Shown here: in pieces, positions 50,397 to 58,347 of the stretch
How positions within the stretch are numbered: the stretch's first letter is position 1
Layout: each line of letters begins with the position of its first letter
NCBI RefSeq assembly: GCF_039541915.1
Contig: NZ_BAABHD010000001.1
Coordinates: 1 to 64,000 of the forward strand
Direction: 5' to 3'
Origin: Nibrella saemangeumensis
GTDB taxonomy: Bacteria > Bacteroidota > Bacteroidia > Cytophagales > Spirosomataceae
DNA: 64,000 nucleotides
Made by a program: the position numbers and the translations under genes
The notes under the pieces: model-generated
What the model saw: only the letters and a program-made list of their open reading frames with translations
What the model was told of the DNA's origin: nothing
Databases searched by the model: none

Positions 50397-52460
50397 ATGT
50401 CCTTAGAAAATCCACAGCGTTATACGGTCACGGCGGCCCTGATCTACGCCAACGGACCTATTCATATCGGTCACCTGGCCGGGTGCTACCTGCCGGCTGA
50501 CATCTACGTGCGCTACCTCCGCAGTACCGGCAAGGATGTGGCCTTCATCAGCGGTACCGACGAGCATGGTGTACCCATTACCATCAAAGCCAAAAAAGAC
50601 GGTGTCACCCCACAGGAGGTGGTCGATAAATACTACGTCCAGATAAAAAAGGCGTTCGAAGAATTTGGTATTTCGTTCGACATCTATTCACGAACCTCAA
50701 ATTCCATTCACCACGAAACGTCACAGGGGATTTTCCTGAAGCTCTACAACGACGGCAATTTCGTGGAGGAGGTATCAGAGCAGTATTTTGATGAGGTGGC
50801 GCAGCAGTTTCTGGCCGACCGCTACATCATCGGTACCTGCCCGGTCTGCGGCAACGAAAACGCCTACGGTGACCAGTGCGAGCGCTGCGGCTCCGCCCTG
50901 AGCCCGACCGAACTGAAAAATCCCCGCTCTACCTTGTCAGGCTCTCAGCCGGTGCTCCGGCCAACCAAAAACTGGTATCTGCCACTCGACCGGATGCAGC
51001 CGGAGATTGAGGAGTACGTCAACAGCCATTCCGAGTGGAAAACCAACGTATTCGGTCAGTGCCAGTCGTGGCTGAAGGAAGGCCTGCGCCCACGCGCCAT
51101 GACCCGCGACCTGGAATGGGGCGTGAAGGTCCCGCTGCCGGATACCGAAGGCAAAGTGCTGTACGTCTGGTTCGATGCGCCTATCGGCTATATCTCCATG
51201 ACCAAAGAGTGGGCTACTGAGCAGGGCCGCGACTGGGAACTGTACTGGCGCGACCAGCATACTAAACTGGTTCACTTCATCGGCAAGGATAACATCGTTT
51301 TCCACTGCATCATCTTCCCGGCTATGCTCATGGCGGAGGGAAGCTATATCCTGGCCGACAACGTGCCCGCCAACGAGTTCATGAACCTTGAAGGCGACAA
51401 GATTTCGACCTCCCGCAACTGGGCCGTCTGGTTGCACGAGTACCTGGAGGAGTTGCCCGGAAAACAGGATGTGCTCCGGTACGCGCTGGCCGCCAACGCC
51501 CCCGAAACCAAAGACAGTGAGTTTACCTGGAAGGATTTTCAGGCGCGCAACAACAACGAGCTGGTCGCTATTTTTGGCAACTTCGTCAACCGGGCGGTGG
51601 TGCTAACCCAGAAGTTCTGCGACGGCAAAGTACCGGGAACCTGCGAGCCGAATGAGTACGACCGGCAGGTGCTGGATGAACTGGCCCTGTTCCCCGACCG
51701 CATCGGGCAGGCCATTGAGCAGTACCGCTTCCGGGAAGCCTTATCGCAACTGATGGATCTGGCGCGGCTGGGTAACAAGTATCTGGCCGATACGCAGCCC
51801 TGGCAGGTGATTAAAACCGAGCCGAACGGTCCGGCGCTCCGGCGGGTAAATACCATCATGAACATTGCCCTGCAGATTACGGCGAATCTGGCCATTGTCT
51901 GTGAGCCCTTCCTGCCGTTTACGGCCGACAAGCTGCGCCAGCAACTAAACATGGAGAAGATGACCTGGATTAACGCCGGTCGCGCCGATTTGCTGCCGGA
52001 CGGACACGAACTGGGCAAGGGAGAGCTGTTATTCGCCAAACTGGAAGACGACGTTATCAACCAGCAAATTCAAAAACTACACGACGCCAAACGCATGAAC
52101 GAACTGGCCACTAAGACTGTACCGGCCCCTAAATCGGAGATTACCTACGACGATTTTGCCAAAATGGACATCCGCATCGGCACCATTCTCGAAGCCGAGC
52201 GGGTGCCCAAAAGTGACAAACTCCTGAAGCTGAAAGTCGATGACGGAATCGAACAGCGGCAAATTCTGAGTGGTATCGCCAAACATTTTGCGCCGGAAGA
52301 CATTATTGGTAAGCAGGTAACCTTCCTGGCCAACCTGGCTCCCCGTAAAATGATGGGCCTGGAATCGCAGGGCATGATCCTGATGGCCGAAGACCGTGAC
52401 GGCAGTCTCTCCCTCCTCACGCCCGACAAGCAGGTCTGGAACGGGGGGACGGTGAGCTAA
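50397..52460 (+). CDS. metG: Methionyl-tRNA synthetase
   Basis: 687 residues. The HIGH motif appears as PIHIGHLAGC (23-26) and the KMSKS loop as GDKISTSRNW (~338). The zinc-binding knuckle is CPVCGNENAYGDQCERCG (~144-163). A C-terminal tRNA-binding (EMAP-like) OB domain occupies ~585-687 (FAKMDIRIGTILEAERVPKS, LKVDDGIEQRQILSGIAKHF). This is the standard Bacteroidota MetRS with a four-Cys zinc finger and dimerising OB tail. Charges tRNA-Met for initiation and elongation. A TTGAATGA-type repeat follows three bases after the stop. Confidence 0.97.
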   Translation: MSLENPQRYTVTAALIYANGPIHIGHLAGCYLPADIYVRYLRSTGKDVAFISGTDEHGVPITIKAKKDGVTPQEVVDKYYVQIKKAFEEFGISFDIYSRTSNSIHHETSQGIFLKLYNDGNFVEEVSEQYFDEVAQQFLADRYIIGTCPVCGNENAYGDQCERCGSALSPTELKNPRSTLSGSQPVLRPTKNWYLPLDRMQPEIEEYVNSHSEWKTNVFGQCQSWLKEGLRPRAMTRDLEWGVKVPLPDTEGKVLYVWFDAPIGYISMTKEWATEQGRDWELYWRDQHTKLVHFIGKDNIVFHCIIFPAMLMAEGSYILADNVPANEFMNLEGDKISTSRNWAVWLHEYLEELPGKQDVLRYALAANAPETKDSEFTWKDFQARNNNELVAIFGNFVNRAVVLTQKFCDGKVPGTCEPNEYDRQVLDELALFPDRIGQAIEQYRFREALSQLMDLARLGNKYLADTQPWQVIKTEPNGPALRRVNTIMNIALQITANLAIVCEPFLPFTADKLRQQLNMEKMTWINAGRADLLPDGHELGKGELLFAKLEDDVINQQIQKLHDAKRMNELATKTVPAPKSEITYDDFAKMDIRIGTILEAERVPKSDKLLKLKVDDGIEQRQILSGIAKHFAPEDIIGKQVTFLANLAPRKMMGLESQGMILMAEDRDGSLSLLTPDKQVWNGGTVS

Positions 52461-52462
52461 AA

Positions 52463-52590
52463 ATTGAATGATTGAGTTGTTGAATGATTGAATTACAATA
52501 GACCAGACTCCTGTTGGTATTCAATCATTCAACAATCGCCCCTAAAGCGAGACACCAACCATTCAATAATTCAATCATTCAACAATTGAA
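52463..52590. repeat. TTGAATGA-type dispersed repeat element (copy 2)
   Basis: The left part (52464-52495) carries TTGAATGATTGAGTTG and TTGAATGATTGAATTA; the right part (52519-52590) carries the reverse complement words TTCAATCATTCAACAA twice. The two arms are separated by an unrelated core (GACCAGACTCC). It forms a long imperfect hairpin between metG and the cyclophilin gene. Confidence 0.8.
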
Positions 52591-52596
52591 GATTTT

Positions 52597-53040
52597 ATGA
52601 AAGCACAGATGCGTACCGAGAAAGGTACAATGACCATTGAGTTTTACGATCAGGACGCGCCGAAGACCGTCGAGAATTTTCTGAACCTCGCCAAGTCAGG
52701 TTATTACAATGGCGTGACGTTTCACCGGGTAATCCCGAACTTTGTGGTGCAGGGGGGAGACCCCACCGGAACAGGTGCCGGCGGACCGGGCTACACCATT
52801 CCCTGTGAGCTGGACGGCGGTAACCAATACCATGACCGGGGTGTGCTGTCGATGGCGCACCGGGGCCGGAACACCGGCGGCTCGCAGTTCTTCATCTGTC
52901 TGAGCCGGGAGAACACCAAGCACCTCGACCGGAATCATACCTGCTTCGGCAAGGTAGTAGAAGGCATTGAGGTGATTGACCAGATTCGGCAGGGCGATAA
53001 GATTCTTGATGTAACCGTGCTGGAAGACCAGCAGGCGTAA
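52597..53040 (+). CDS. Peptidyl-prolyl cis-trans isomerase, cyclophilin type
   Basis: 147 residues, cytoplasmic (no signal peptide). FHRVIPNFVVQGGDPTGTGA (active-site Arg and Phe), GVLSMAHRGRNTGGSQFFIC and LDRNHTCFGKVVEGIEVID are the core cyclophilin motifs. It accelerates folding by isomerising X-Pro bonds. It is short even for a bacterial cyclophilin, with no accessory domain. It is on the same strand as metG, with a repeat element between them and a terminator after it, so co-transcription is possible. Confidence 0.95.
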   Translation: MKAQMRTEKGTMTIEFYDQDAPKTVENFLNLAKSGYYNGVTFHRVIPNFVVQGGDPTGTGAGGPGYTIPCELDGGNQYHDRGVLSMAHRGRNTGGSQFFICLSRENTKHLDRNHTCFGKVVEGIEVIDQIRQGDKILDVTVLEDQQA

Positions 53041-53060
53041 GCAAAAACGACGTATATTGG

Positions 53061-53097
53061 AGCCGTATCGCAGGGAATCAGGCGGTACGGCTTTTTT
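53061..53097 (+). terminator. Terminator of the cyclophilin gene
   Basis: AGCCGTA / TACGGCT stem, followed by a run of T (CTTTTTTG). Confidence 0.75.
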
Positions 53098-53136
53098 GTA
53101 TTTATTCAGGAACAGGTGTAGATACCTATAAAAAAG

Positions 53137-53170
53137 ATAAAGCCTCCCGATCGTTGCGAGAGGCTTTATA
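53137..53170 (-). terminator. Terminator-like hairpin downstream of the 53271 gene
   Basis: ATAAAGCCTC / GAGGCTTTAT stem with an 11-14-base loop. On the minus strand it is followed by a T run (CTTTTTT), so it can end the minus-strand gene 100 bases upstream. The plus-strand sequence on its right looks like a leader (see findings). Confidence 0.65.
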
Positions 53171-53270
53171 CTGACTATTCCTAAACCCTTAACCTTTTCT
53201 ACATGAAAAACTAACTTTAACCCTTTTCTGTTCCTGAGAACTTAGCTTTTTTTAAGAATTTTAATTTCTC

Positions 53271-53705
53271 TTAAAGCTCAAGTTCGGCTTGCTGGCTGGC
53301 CTCAACACTCCACAGGAAATTTATAATCCGTGTGGTGTAATCGGCCTGATTGTACCAGCGGCTGGCTTCGGCACCTTTCTGCTTCGCCAGTTGCTTATTT
53401 ACTTGAGACGCAGCCGCGTTGAATTGGTCACGGGCTTCTGTCTTTAAGTTAAGCAGCGCTACCGGATTTTGGTTATATAACTCGACAATACTGTAAAAGT
53501 TTTGCCAGTCGCTTTTCCGGACCGACCGGCCGATCCGCTGCTCAACGTAGGTAGCTAATTGCTTTTCTGAACCGTTGATCAGCAATGCGCTTGCCGGCTT
53601 GTTGGCAGCCGGGCTATCATCAAGTATGGTGGTAGCCGCGTTTGCCTTACTAGTCACCAACCCTAATCCAAGAACCAGTGATGCAAAGATAACACGCGTT
53701 TTCAT
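53271..53705 (-). CDS. Secreted small helical protein, unknown function
   Basis: 144 residues with a signal peptide (MKTRVIFASLVLGLGLVTSK, cut near KANA). The mature ~120 residues look helical and contain KSDWQNFYSIVELYNQNPVA and FNAAASQVNKQLAKQKGAEA. No family recognised; no cysteine pair, no metal motif. The leader and stop are AT-rich. A long AT-rich gap (53706-53945) separates it from pth upstream. Probably a periplasmic helical protein. Confidence 0.65.
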   Translation of the reverse strand: MKTRVIFASLVLGLGLVTSKANAATTILDDSPAANKPASALLINGSEKQLATYVEQRIGRSVRKSDWQNFYSIVELYNQNPVALLNLKTEARDQFNAAASQVNKQLAKQKGAEASRWYNQADYTTRIINFLWSVEASQQAELEL

Positions 53706-53945
53706 AGTTTTGTTCTATTTTGTTTACAATGATAGAACGCCCTATGAGGAGAATAAGTTTGGTTTTAGCTGGTGCCGTATAGGGGTGCTTTAGAATTTTA
53801 TTTTAAATTTTCTCTTGAGGGAACGGTATTTTGCTTCCTGTGGTGCTGTGAAGAGTAATATTAGCAAATAATATTTTGAACTAACACTCATTGATTTGTA
53901 AAAAATATTTTCACTCGCTTCTGAAAAATTCTTTGTTTGGTTATA

Positions 53946-54512
53946 TTATTGGTTGAAAATATTCATTGTCTGTTGTATGCCGATAGTACAAAAACTGATG
54001 GCCGCGTCGCCCGCCCGGTCCAGAACGTCCGATAATTGCTCAAATTCTTCCTCGGGAAACTGCCCCAGCACAAAGTCTACCTGCCTTCCTTTGCTGAATT
54101 GACTGCCAATCCCGAAGCGTAGCCGGGCGTATTCCTGCGAGTTCAGCACCTCATCAATATGGCGCAGACCGTTATGACCACCCGGCGAGCCTTTGGCCCG
54201 TAACCTAAGCTTACCAAACGGCAGGTCTTTATCGTCGGTAATAACCAGCAGGTTCTCAACCGGAATGTTTTCCTGCTTCAGGTAGTACAAAACGGCCCGG
54301 CCGCTTAGGTTCATGTAGGTGGTTGGCTTAATCATGTATATCTGTTTGCCTTTGTGCCGCCACTCGGCCGTATAGGCGAGTCGCTGCATCGAGAAACTGA
54401 AACCATGTTGAGCCGCCAGGCGATCGAGGACCATGAAACCGGCATTGTGGCGGGTGAGGGCGTATTCGGGACCAATGTTGCCCAGACCGGCAACCAGAAA
54501 CTTTGAACTCAT
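53946..54512 (-). CDS. pth: Peptidyl-tRNA hydrolase
   Basis: 188 residues from the ATG at 54512 (MSSKFLVAGLGNIGPEYALT); the frame to 54539 adds nine codons that are not in the family. The active-site His is in LTRHNAGFMVLDRL, the Asn in GLGNIG, and the substrate-positioning Asp and Asn in ITDDKDLPFGKLRLRAKGSP and GGHNGLRHI. It releases peptides from drop-off peptidyl-tRNAs and is essential in many bacteria. Monocistronic; the upstream region ends near the AraC regulator gene. Confidence 0.96.
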   Translation of the reverse strand: MSSKFLVAGLGNIGPEYALTRHNAGFMVLDRLAAQHGFSFSMQRLAYTAEWRHKGKQIYMIKPTTYMNLSGRAVLYYLKQENIPVENLLVITDDKDLPFGKLRLRAKGSPGGHNGLRHIDEVLNSQEYARLRFGIGSQFSKGRQVDFVLGQFPEEEFEQLSDVLDRAGDAAISFCTIGIQQTMNIFNQ

Positions 54513-54604
54513 TCCGTTTAACCTGTGAATGTTCTGCAATCAGGCCGCAAAGTTGAGAATTTATACGGCTATTCGCTACACCCTGGCAGAAAACAGGTGT
54601 AGCC

Positions 54605-55471
54605 TTAACTCCTATGCTGCTGCTGGTACTTCAACGGACTCAGCCCCGTATGCTCCTTAAAATACTTATTGAAGTTTGAGAAATTATTGAACCCGCTCTC
54701 GTAACATACCTGGGCAATACTTAGCTTTCCTTCCAGCAGCAGCCGGCAGGCATGACCGATGCGGAGTTCGAGCAGAAACTGCGAATACGTTTTGCGGGTG
54801 CGCGATTTAAAATAGCGGCAGAAGGAATTCGGACTCACGTTGGCCACTTCAGCAATCTCTTCCAGCGAAATCTTCCGCTGGAAATTGGCAATGGAGTAGG
54901 CATAGATGCGGTTGATCTGGTCGGCTTCGGCCTCGGAGATGCGGGCAAACTGGCTGCTGCTGGAGAGGACCGTTACGTCACTGGATAAGGCAATGGTCTG
55001 AAGCGTAGTGAGTAGCAGCAGGATGCGTTCCGAGCCGGGTGCCGTCAGTAACCGGGCCAGCAGGTCCTGCACCCGGTGCTGCGTGGTACCTGTTACCCGG
55101 ATGCCTGCTTTCGCTTTGTCAAGCAGTGTTCTGATCGGCCTGTTTTCGGGCAGATAAAGAAAGCGTTCACCCCAGAAATTTTCCTGGAAATGAACCACCG
55201 TCGCCGTCGACCACATATCCGGTTGGCCGGCAAAATACCGGTCTTCACTTCGCCAGTAGTGGGGTAGATTTGACCCTACCAGCAGCACATCCCCATCCTG
55301 AAAGTTCTGAATGCTGTCGCCGATAAGCTGCGTTCCGGTGCCGGTTTCTATGTGAATCAGTTCAATCTCAGGGTGATAGTGCCAACGGTTATAAAAATAC
55401 GGCATCTTATCCTGGCGGACGCTAAACGAGTAGTCAATTCCTATCGGGACTTTCAGTAATTGCGGTTTCAT
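54605..55471 (-). CDS. AraC-family transcriptional regulator
   Basis: 288 residues. The N-terminal ~100 residues form a cupin-like ligand domain (NRWHYHPEIELIHIETGTGT, GDVLLVGSNLPHYW), followed by a linker with KISLEEIAEVANVSPNSFCR (HTH 1) and IAQVCYESGFNNFSNFNKYF (HTH 2), the canonical AraC/XylS C-terminal DNA-binding domain ending HTGLSPLKYQQ. It resembles regulators that sense sugars or other nutrients. No operon is adjacent; the target is unknown. It may act on the intergenic region upstream (55472-55841). Confidence 0.92.
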   Translation of the reverse strand: MKPQLLKVPIGIDYSFSVRQDKMPYFYNRWHYHPEIELIHIETGTGTQLIGDSIQNFQDGDVLLVGSNLPHYWRSEDRYFAGQPDMWSTATVVHFQENFWGERFLYLPENRPIRTLLDKAKAGIRVTGTTQHRVQDLLARLLTAPGSERILLLLTTLQTIALSSDVTVLSSSSQFARISEAEADQINRIYAYSIANFQRKISLEEIAEVANVSPNSFCRYFKSRTRKTYSQFLLELRIGHACRLLLEGKLSIAQVCYESGFNNFSNFNKYFKEHTGLSPLKYQQQHRS

Positions 55472-55841
55472 ACCATTTAATTGGCACAGTTGATGACGCG
55501 TCTACGCTAATATTGCCAAAATATATTAAAAATATGCCAATCTACTAACATACATAAAGAGTAACCGGCTGTTGCTTTGCAATACCGTACCCACTGTTCT
55601 TTTGCCAATAAAATATTGTAATCTGTGAAGGTAATTGACGATTCCGAACCCACCATTTACCATGATAGTCGCTTGTGCATGGGTTGACTTACCCGGCAGG
55701 TACCACTTTCCTGATGAGTGTTTCATTATAGGGTTTAAGCGGGTAAAGGTCCTCCGCACCGCGGAGGACCTTATTTGAGACGGGATGCAGTACGAAAGGA
55801 CCAGAGAAAAGCAAACGTAATCCTGATACTTGAAAACGTAT
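55472..55841. other. 370-bp intergenic region with a hairpin
   Basis: Divergent leader region between the AraC regulator gene and the ECF sigma gene. A strong 12-bp hairpin lies at 55746-55772. A short open frame on the minus strand (55526-55759) has no recognisable protein. No RNA gene recognised. Confidence 0.5.
55746..55772. terminator. Hairpin AAGGTCCTCCGC/GCGGAGGACCTT upstream of the sigma gene
   Basis: 12-bp perfect stem with an ACC loop. It is followed by TTATTTG, not a full T run, and sits 70 bases before the sigma gene ATG. It may be a terminator or a leader-RNA structure. Confidence 0.55.
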
Positions 55842-56396
55842 ATGACAGCAGTTGAATACCAGCTTTGGATGGATTTTCTGGAAGGCAGTGAAGCGGCTTT
55901 TGGCCGGTTGTACCAGCGGTATTATAAAGAACTGTATCGCTACGGGAAGACGCTGGAAGTTGACGAGGAATTGGTAAAAGACGCTATTCAGGATTTGTTT
56001 ATCAATCTGCATCAATACCGGTCGGGGCTGAAGCCGGTAACTTCCGTCAAATTTTACCTGATGGGTTCGCTCCGGCACAAGCTGCAGAGCTATTTCAGGC
56101 AGTCGAAGCGGAACGAAGAAACCTGGCATGGCCTGTTGCACCTGAATGCCTCCACCGAACTATCGGCCGAGGACCGGCTCGTTGATGCCGAACGGCACGG
56201 TACCCTGCACCATAAATTATCGGAAGCGGTTGATAAATTACCCAGCCGGCAGCGGGAGGTGATCCGGATGAAGTTCTACGAAGGCCAGCCGCCCCAGTAT
56301 ATCGAGCAGACAATGAACATCCGGTACCAGACCGTAGCCAACCTCTCCAGCCGTGCCCTCAAACGCCTGAACACAGAACTGAGCAGTTATTTGTAG
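55842..56396 (+). CDS. ECF-type RNA polymerase sigma factor
   Basis: 184 residues from the ATG at 55842 (MTAVEYQLWMDFLEGSEAAF; a TTG 12 bases upstream is in frame). Region 2 is FGRLYQRYYKELYRYGKTLE with EELVKDAIQDLFINLHQYRS (DNA melting and -10 contact). Region 4 is VDKLPSRQREVIRMKFYEGQ with IEQTMNIRYQTVANLSSRAL (HTH for -35 recognition). It belongs to the sigma-70-like ECF group common in Bacteroidota, where such factors usually pair with an anti-sigma/FecR-type gene. No anti-sigma or SusC gene follows, which is unusual. A weak GTCACC/GGTGAC hairpin after the stop (56399-56418) may end the transcript. Confidence 0.9.
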   Translation: MTAVEYQLWMDFLEGSEAAFGRLYQRYYKELYRYGKTLEVDEELVKDAIQDLFINLHQYRSGLKPVTSVKFYLMGSLRHKLQSYFRQSKRNEETWHGLLHLNASTELSAEDRLVDAERHGTLHHKLSEAVDKLPSRQREVIRMKFYEGQPPQYIEQTMNIRYQTVANLSSRALKRLNTELSSYL

Positions 56397-56398
56397 GA

Positions 56399-56418
56399 GT
56401 CACCTCACTTTGGGTGAC
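56399..56418 (+). terminator. Weak terminator after the sigma gene
   Basis: GTCACC and GGTGAC hairpin immediately after the stop codon. The following bases are GCTTTAG, so the T run is weak. Confidence 0.4.
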
Positions 56419-56682
56419 GCTTTAGAGACATGACGGGTAAAAAACGGTTTACTGCCGACTGACCAATAATAGTGCTGTATAATGGAAGTGATACTAATCG
56501 CTCTGGTCATCAGCACGTCATAAAAACAATTGAGCAACTTTTAGTCTATTGCTATGTGGGCTTTTGAGAAGCATGCATTATAAAATCCCTCCTCACTTAT
56601 AGCGATGGCGTCTCTGATTGTATCAGTACACTGGAATCCGGGCTTAATTTGTTCTTTGTCAGGCTCTCCGACGTGGAGGAAT

Positions 56683-57054
56683 TCAGGCTGTTTTTAAAAT
56701 AAACTCAGCGCGTATTCGCAGGTTCTCATGCAGGCGCTTGGCCAGGTCCATATTGACCCTTCGCTTGCCGGACATCACCTCCGACAGCCGGGTTTCGGTA
56801 ATACCCAGCAGCCGGGCCACGTCCTTCTGCTTTAGCTTCTCCTGGAACATACGGAGCCGGATCATTTCCGGCAGAGTCTCCGGCTCAACTGGCATAGGGT
56901 AATGAATATCCTCGTATTTCTCCACCAGTAGAGACAGGCGCTGGAGCTCTGCCGTCTCAGTGATGCTGAGACGGTCAAAGCCCTTGCTTAGCAATTCCTC
57001 AATGGCCTCGGCGGCCAGTTGGTACTCTTCGTTTGTGTCTACGGTTAAAATCAT
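56683..57054 (-). CDS. higA: HigA-type antitoxin (XRE-family HTH)
   Basis: 123 residues. Residues ~72-110 are an HTH: KLKQKDVARLLGITETRLSE with the recognition helix and then VMSGKRRVNMDLAKRLHENL. The N-terminal part is an acidic, helical dimerisation domain (TNEEYQLAAEAIEELLSKGF). It neutralises the toxin HigB and represses the operon. It is encoded 30 bp downstream of higB, the toxin-first order typical for hig. Partner relation is inferred from the adjacency and families. Confidence 0.85.
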   Translation of the reverse strand: MILTVDTNEEYQLAAEAIEELLSKGFDRLSITETAELQRLSLLVEKYEDIHYPMPVEPETLPEMIRLRMFQEKLKQKDVARLLGITETRLSEVMSGKRRVNMDLAKRLHENLRIRAEFILKTA

Positions 57055-57084
57055 AGCATTCGCTCTGGCTATGTACTTCCTGTT

Positions 57085-57378
57085 TCAAATCGTGGAAGCA
57101 TCAATCTTGTCGTACTCGGCATGGGTTCCGACGAACCGGATATAGACCATGTGAATCCGGAAATGAATCATGGCCACGATTCGGTACTGATTTCCTTTAA
57201 CGTTAAAGACGTACCGGTCATTACCTACGTAATCAACAGAATTGAAGGTTTGTTTAATGTCACTGAACGAATGCCAGTAGGTGGCTGTGGTCTTTAGATA
57301 CCACTCGTTCAGTGCGTCGTTGGCTTGTGCATTACTCACTGCGAAGAGGTGGAGCGCCTTTTTCGAAATTACCCTCAT
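57085..57378 (-). CDS. higB: HigB-type mRNA interferase toxin
   Basis: 97 residues. RVISKKALHLFAVSNAQANDAL, FSDIKQTFNSVDYVGNDRYV and KGNQYRIVAMIHFRIHMVYI are the HigB_toxin (RelE-like) signature, with the basic and aromatic residues expected to bind mRNA in the ribosomal A site. Ends KIDAST, a normal length. Together with the downstream higA it makes a complete type II toxin-antitoxin module. Promoter probably within the AT-rich gap upstream (57379-57609). Confidence 0.88.
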   Translation of the reverse strand: MRVISKKALHLFAVSNAQANDALNEWYLKTTATYWHSFSDIKQTFNSVDYVGNDRYVFNVKGNQYRIVAMIHFRIHMVYIRFVGTHAEYDKIDASTI

Positions 57379-57609
57379 TTTTGTTTGGGGGTTTTTTAAT
57401 ACTTGTCAGTGTAAGCATGGATGTTTTTGTGTCGTAAAACAAATATAATAATAGTTCTGAAAAGTGTAAGATAGTTACGGAAAATAAAATTAATTGGTTC
57501 AATCTATTAGTGACTTCCTGGTTCAGCACTTCGCCTTTACTATATCTACCCGCTAAAAATCTGTCCGCTGCTAACGGTTCTCTAGTACCTGAATCTGTAT
57601 ATTTAGGCC

Positions 57610-58149
57610 ATGAATCAGAAGCGCCTAATCCTGAGCAGTCCGCTGCTGGAGATCGTTATCAGCCGGCTTTGTCAGGAGTTAATTGAAAATCACCAGCAGT
57701 TCGATGATTCCGTTGTGCTTGGTCTGCAGCCACGGGGCATTTACCTGGCCGAGCGGGTCGTGCGCGAACTGAGCCGTACCCTGGGTAAAGACATTCCGCT
57801 GGGGTACCTGGATGCTACCTTTTACCGCGATGACTTCCGGCGTCGCGACACGCCCCTGCGCCCCAATACCACGCACGTTCCCTTTCTGCTGGAGAAGAAA
57901 AAAGTCATTTTGATTGATGATGTCATCTCTACGGGCCGGATGGTACGGGCTGCGCTGGATGCCATGACCGCTTTTGGACGACCTGGTAAAATAGAATTAT
58001 TGGTGTTGGTCGACCGGCGGTATAACCGGGATTTACCCATTAAGCCGGACTATATTGGTAAGAGAGTTAACACCTTAGAGTCGCAGCGGGTACTAGTGGA
58101 GTGGACTGAACAGGGTGCCGAAACCGACCGAATATGGTTGATGGAATAA
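57610..58149 (+). CDS. pyrR: PyrR-like bifunctional regulator/uracil phosphoribosyltransferase
   Basis: 179 residues. The PRPP motif is VILIDDVISTGRMVRAALDA (~99-118), preceded by LGLQPRGIYLAERVVRELSR and LDATFYRDDFRRRD. These are PyrR hallmarks. In Firmicutes PyrR binds pyr mRNA; in Bacteroidota the regulatory role is less clear, but the phosphoribosyltransferase activity should be intact. No pyrimidine genes are adjacent. Single gene; the upstream region (57379-57609) is shared with higB in divergent orientation. Confidence 0.9.
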   Translation: MNQKRLILSSPLLEIVISRLCQELIENHQQFDDSVVLGLQPRGIYLAERVVRELSRTLGKDIPLGYLDATFYRDDFRRRDTPLRPNTTHVPFLLEKKKVILIDDVISTGRMVRAALDAMTAFGRPGKIELLVLVDRRYNRDLPIKPDYIGKRVNTLESQRVLVEWTEQGAETDRIWLME

Positions 58150-58306
58150 AAAATTTTGAGCAGGCGTAGGGGGGAAGGGATGGACGGATGTCTTAGCATC
58201 AAAACCCGGAAATCCGACGAGGTTCGTCTGCCGAAAAGGCGGGTTCATCCCGAGAAATAACCGATTCAGTAAAAGGTATTTTTTCATCGAGAGAAATCGT
58301 CGGAAA

Positions 58307-58320
58307 TTTGGGTGTCTGAA
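58307..58320 (+). promoter_or_regulatory. TTTGGGTGTCTGAA motif (shared with 7939-7952)
   Basis: Identical over 14 bases to the site upstream of receptor paralog 1, and it ends 27 bases before the ATG at 58348. The preceding GGAAA also matches GAAAC at 7934-7938. Promoter core or start-site region suspected. Confidence 0.4.
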
Positions 58321-58347
58321 GTTCAACCATTTACAATATTCACACCC

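Noticed and set aside
55526..55759. Small minus-strand frame upstream of the AraC gene
   Set aside because: No recognisable protein, overlaps a hairpin and a leader region.
57332..57529. Small minus-strand frame overlapping the higB start
   Set aside because: No family; overlaps higB in another frame.
58150..58347. Riboswitch in the leader of the head-GIN gene
   Set aside because: No conserved aptamer recognised; only the short shared motif at 58307-58320.
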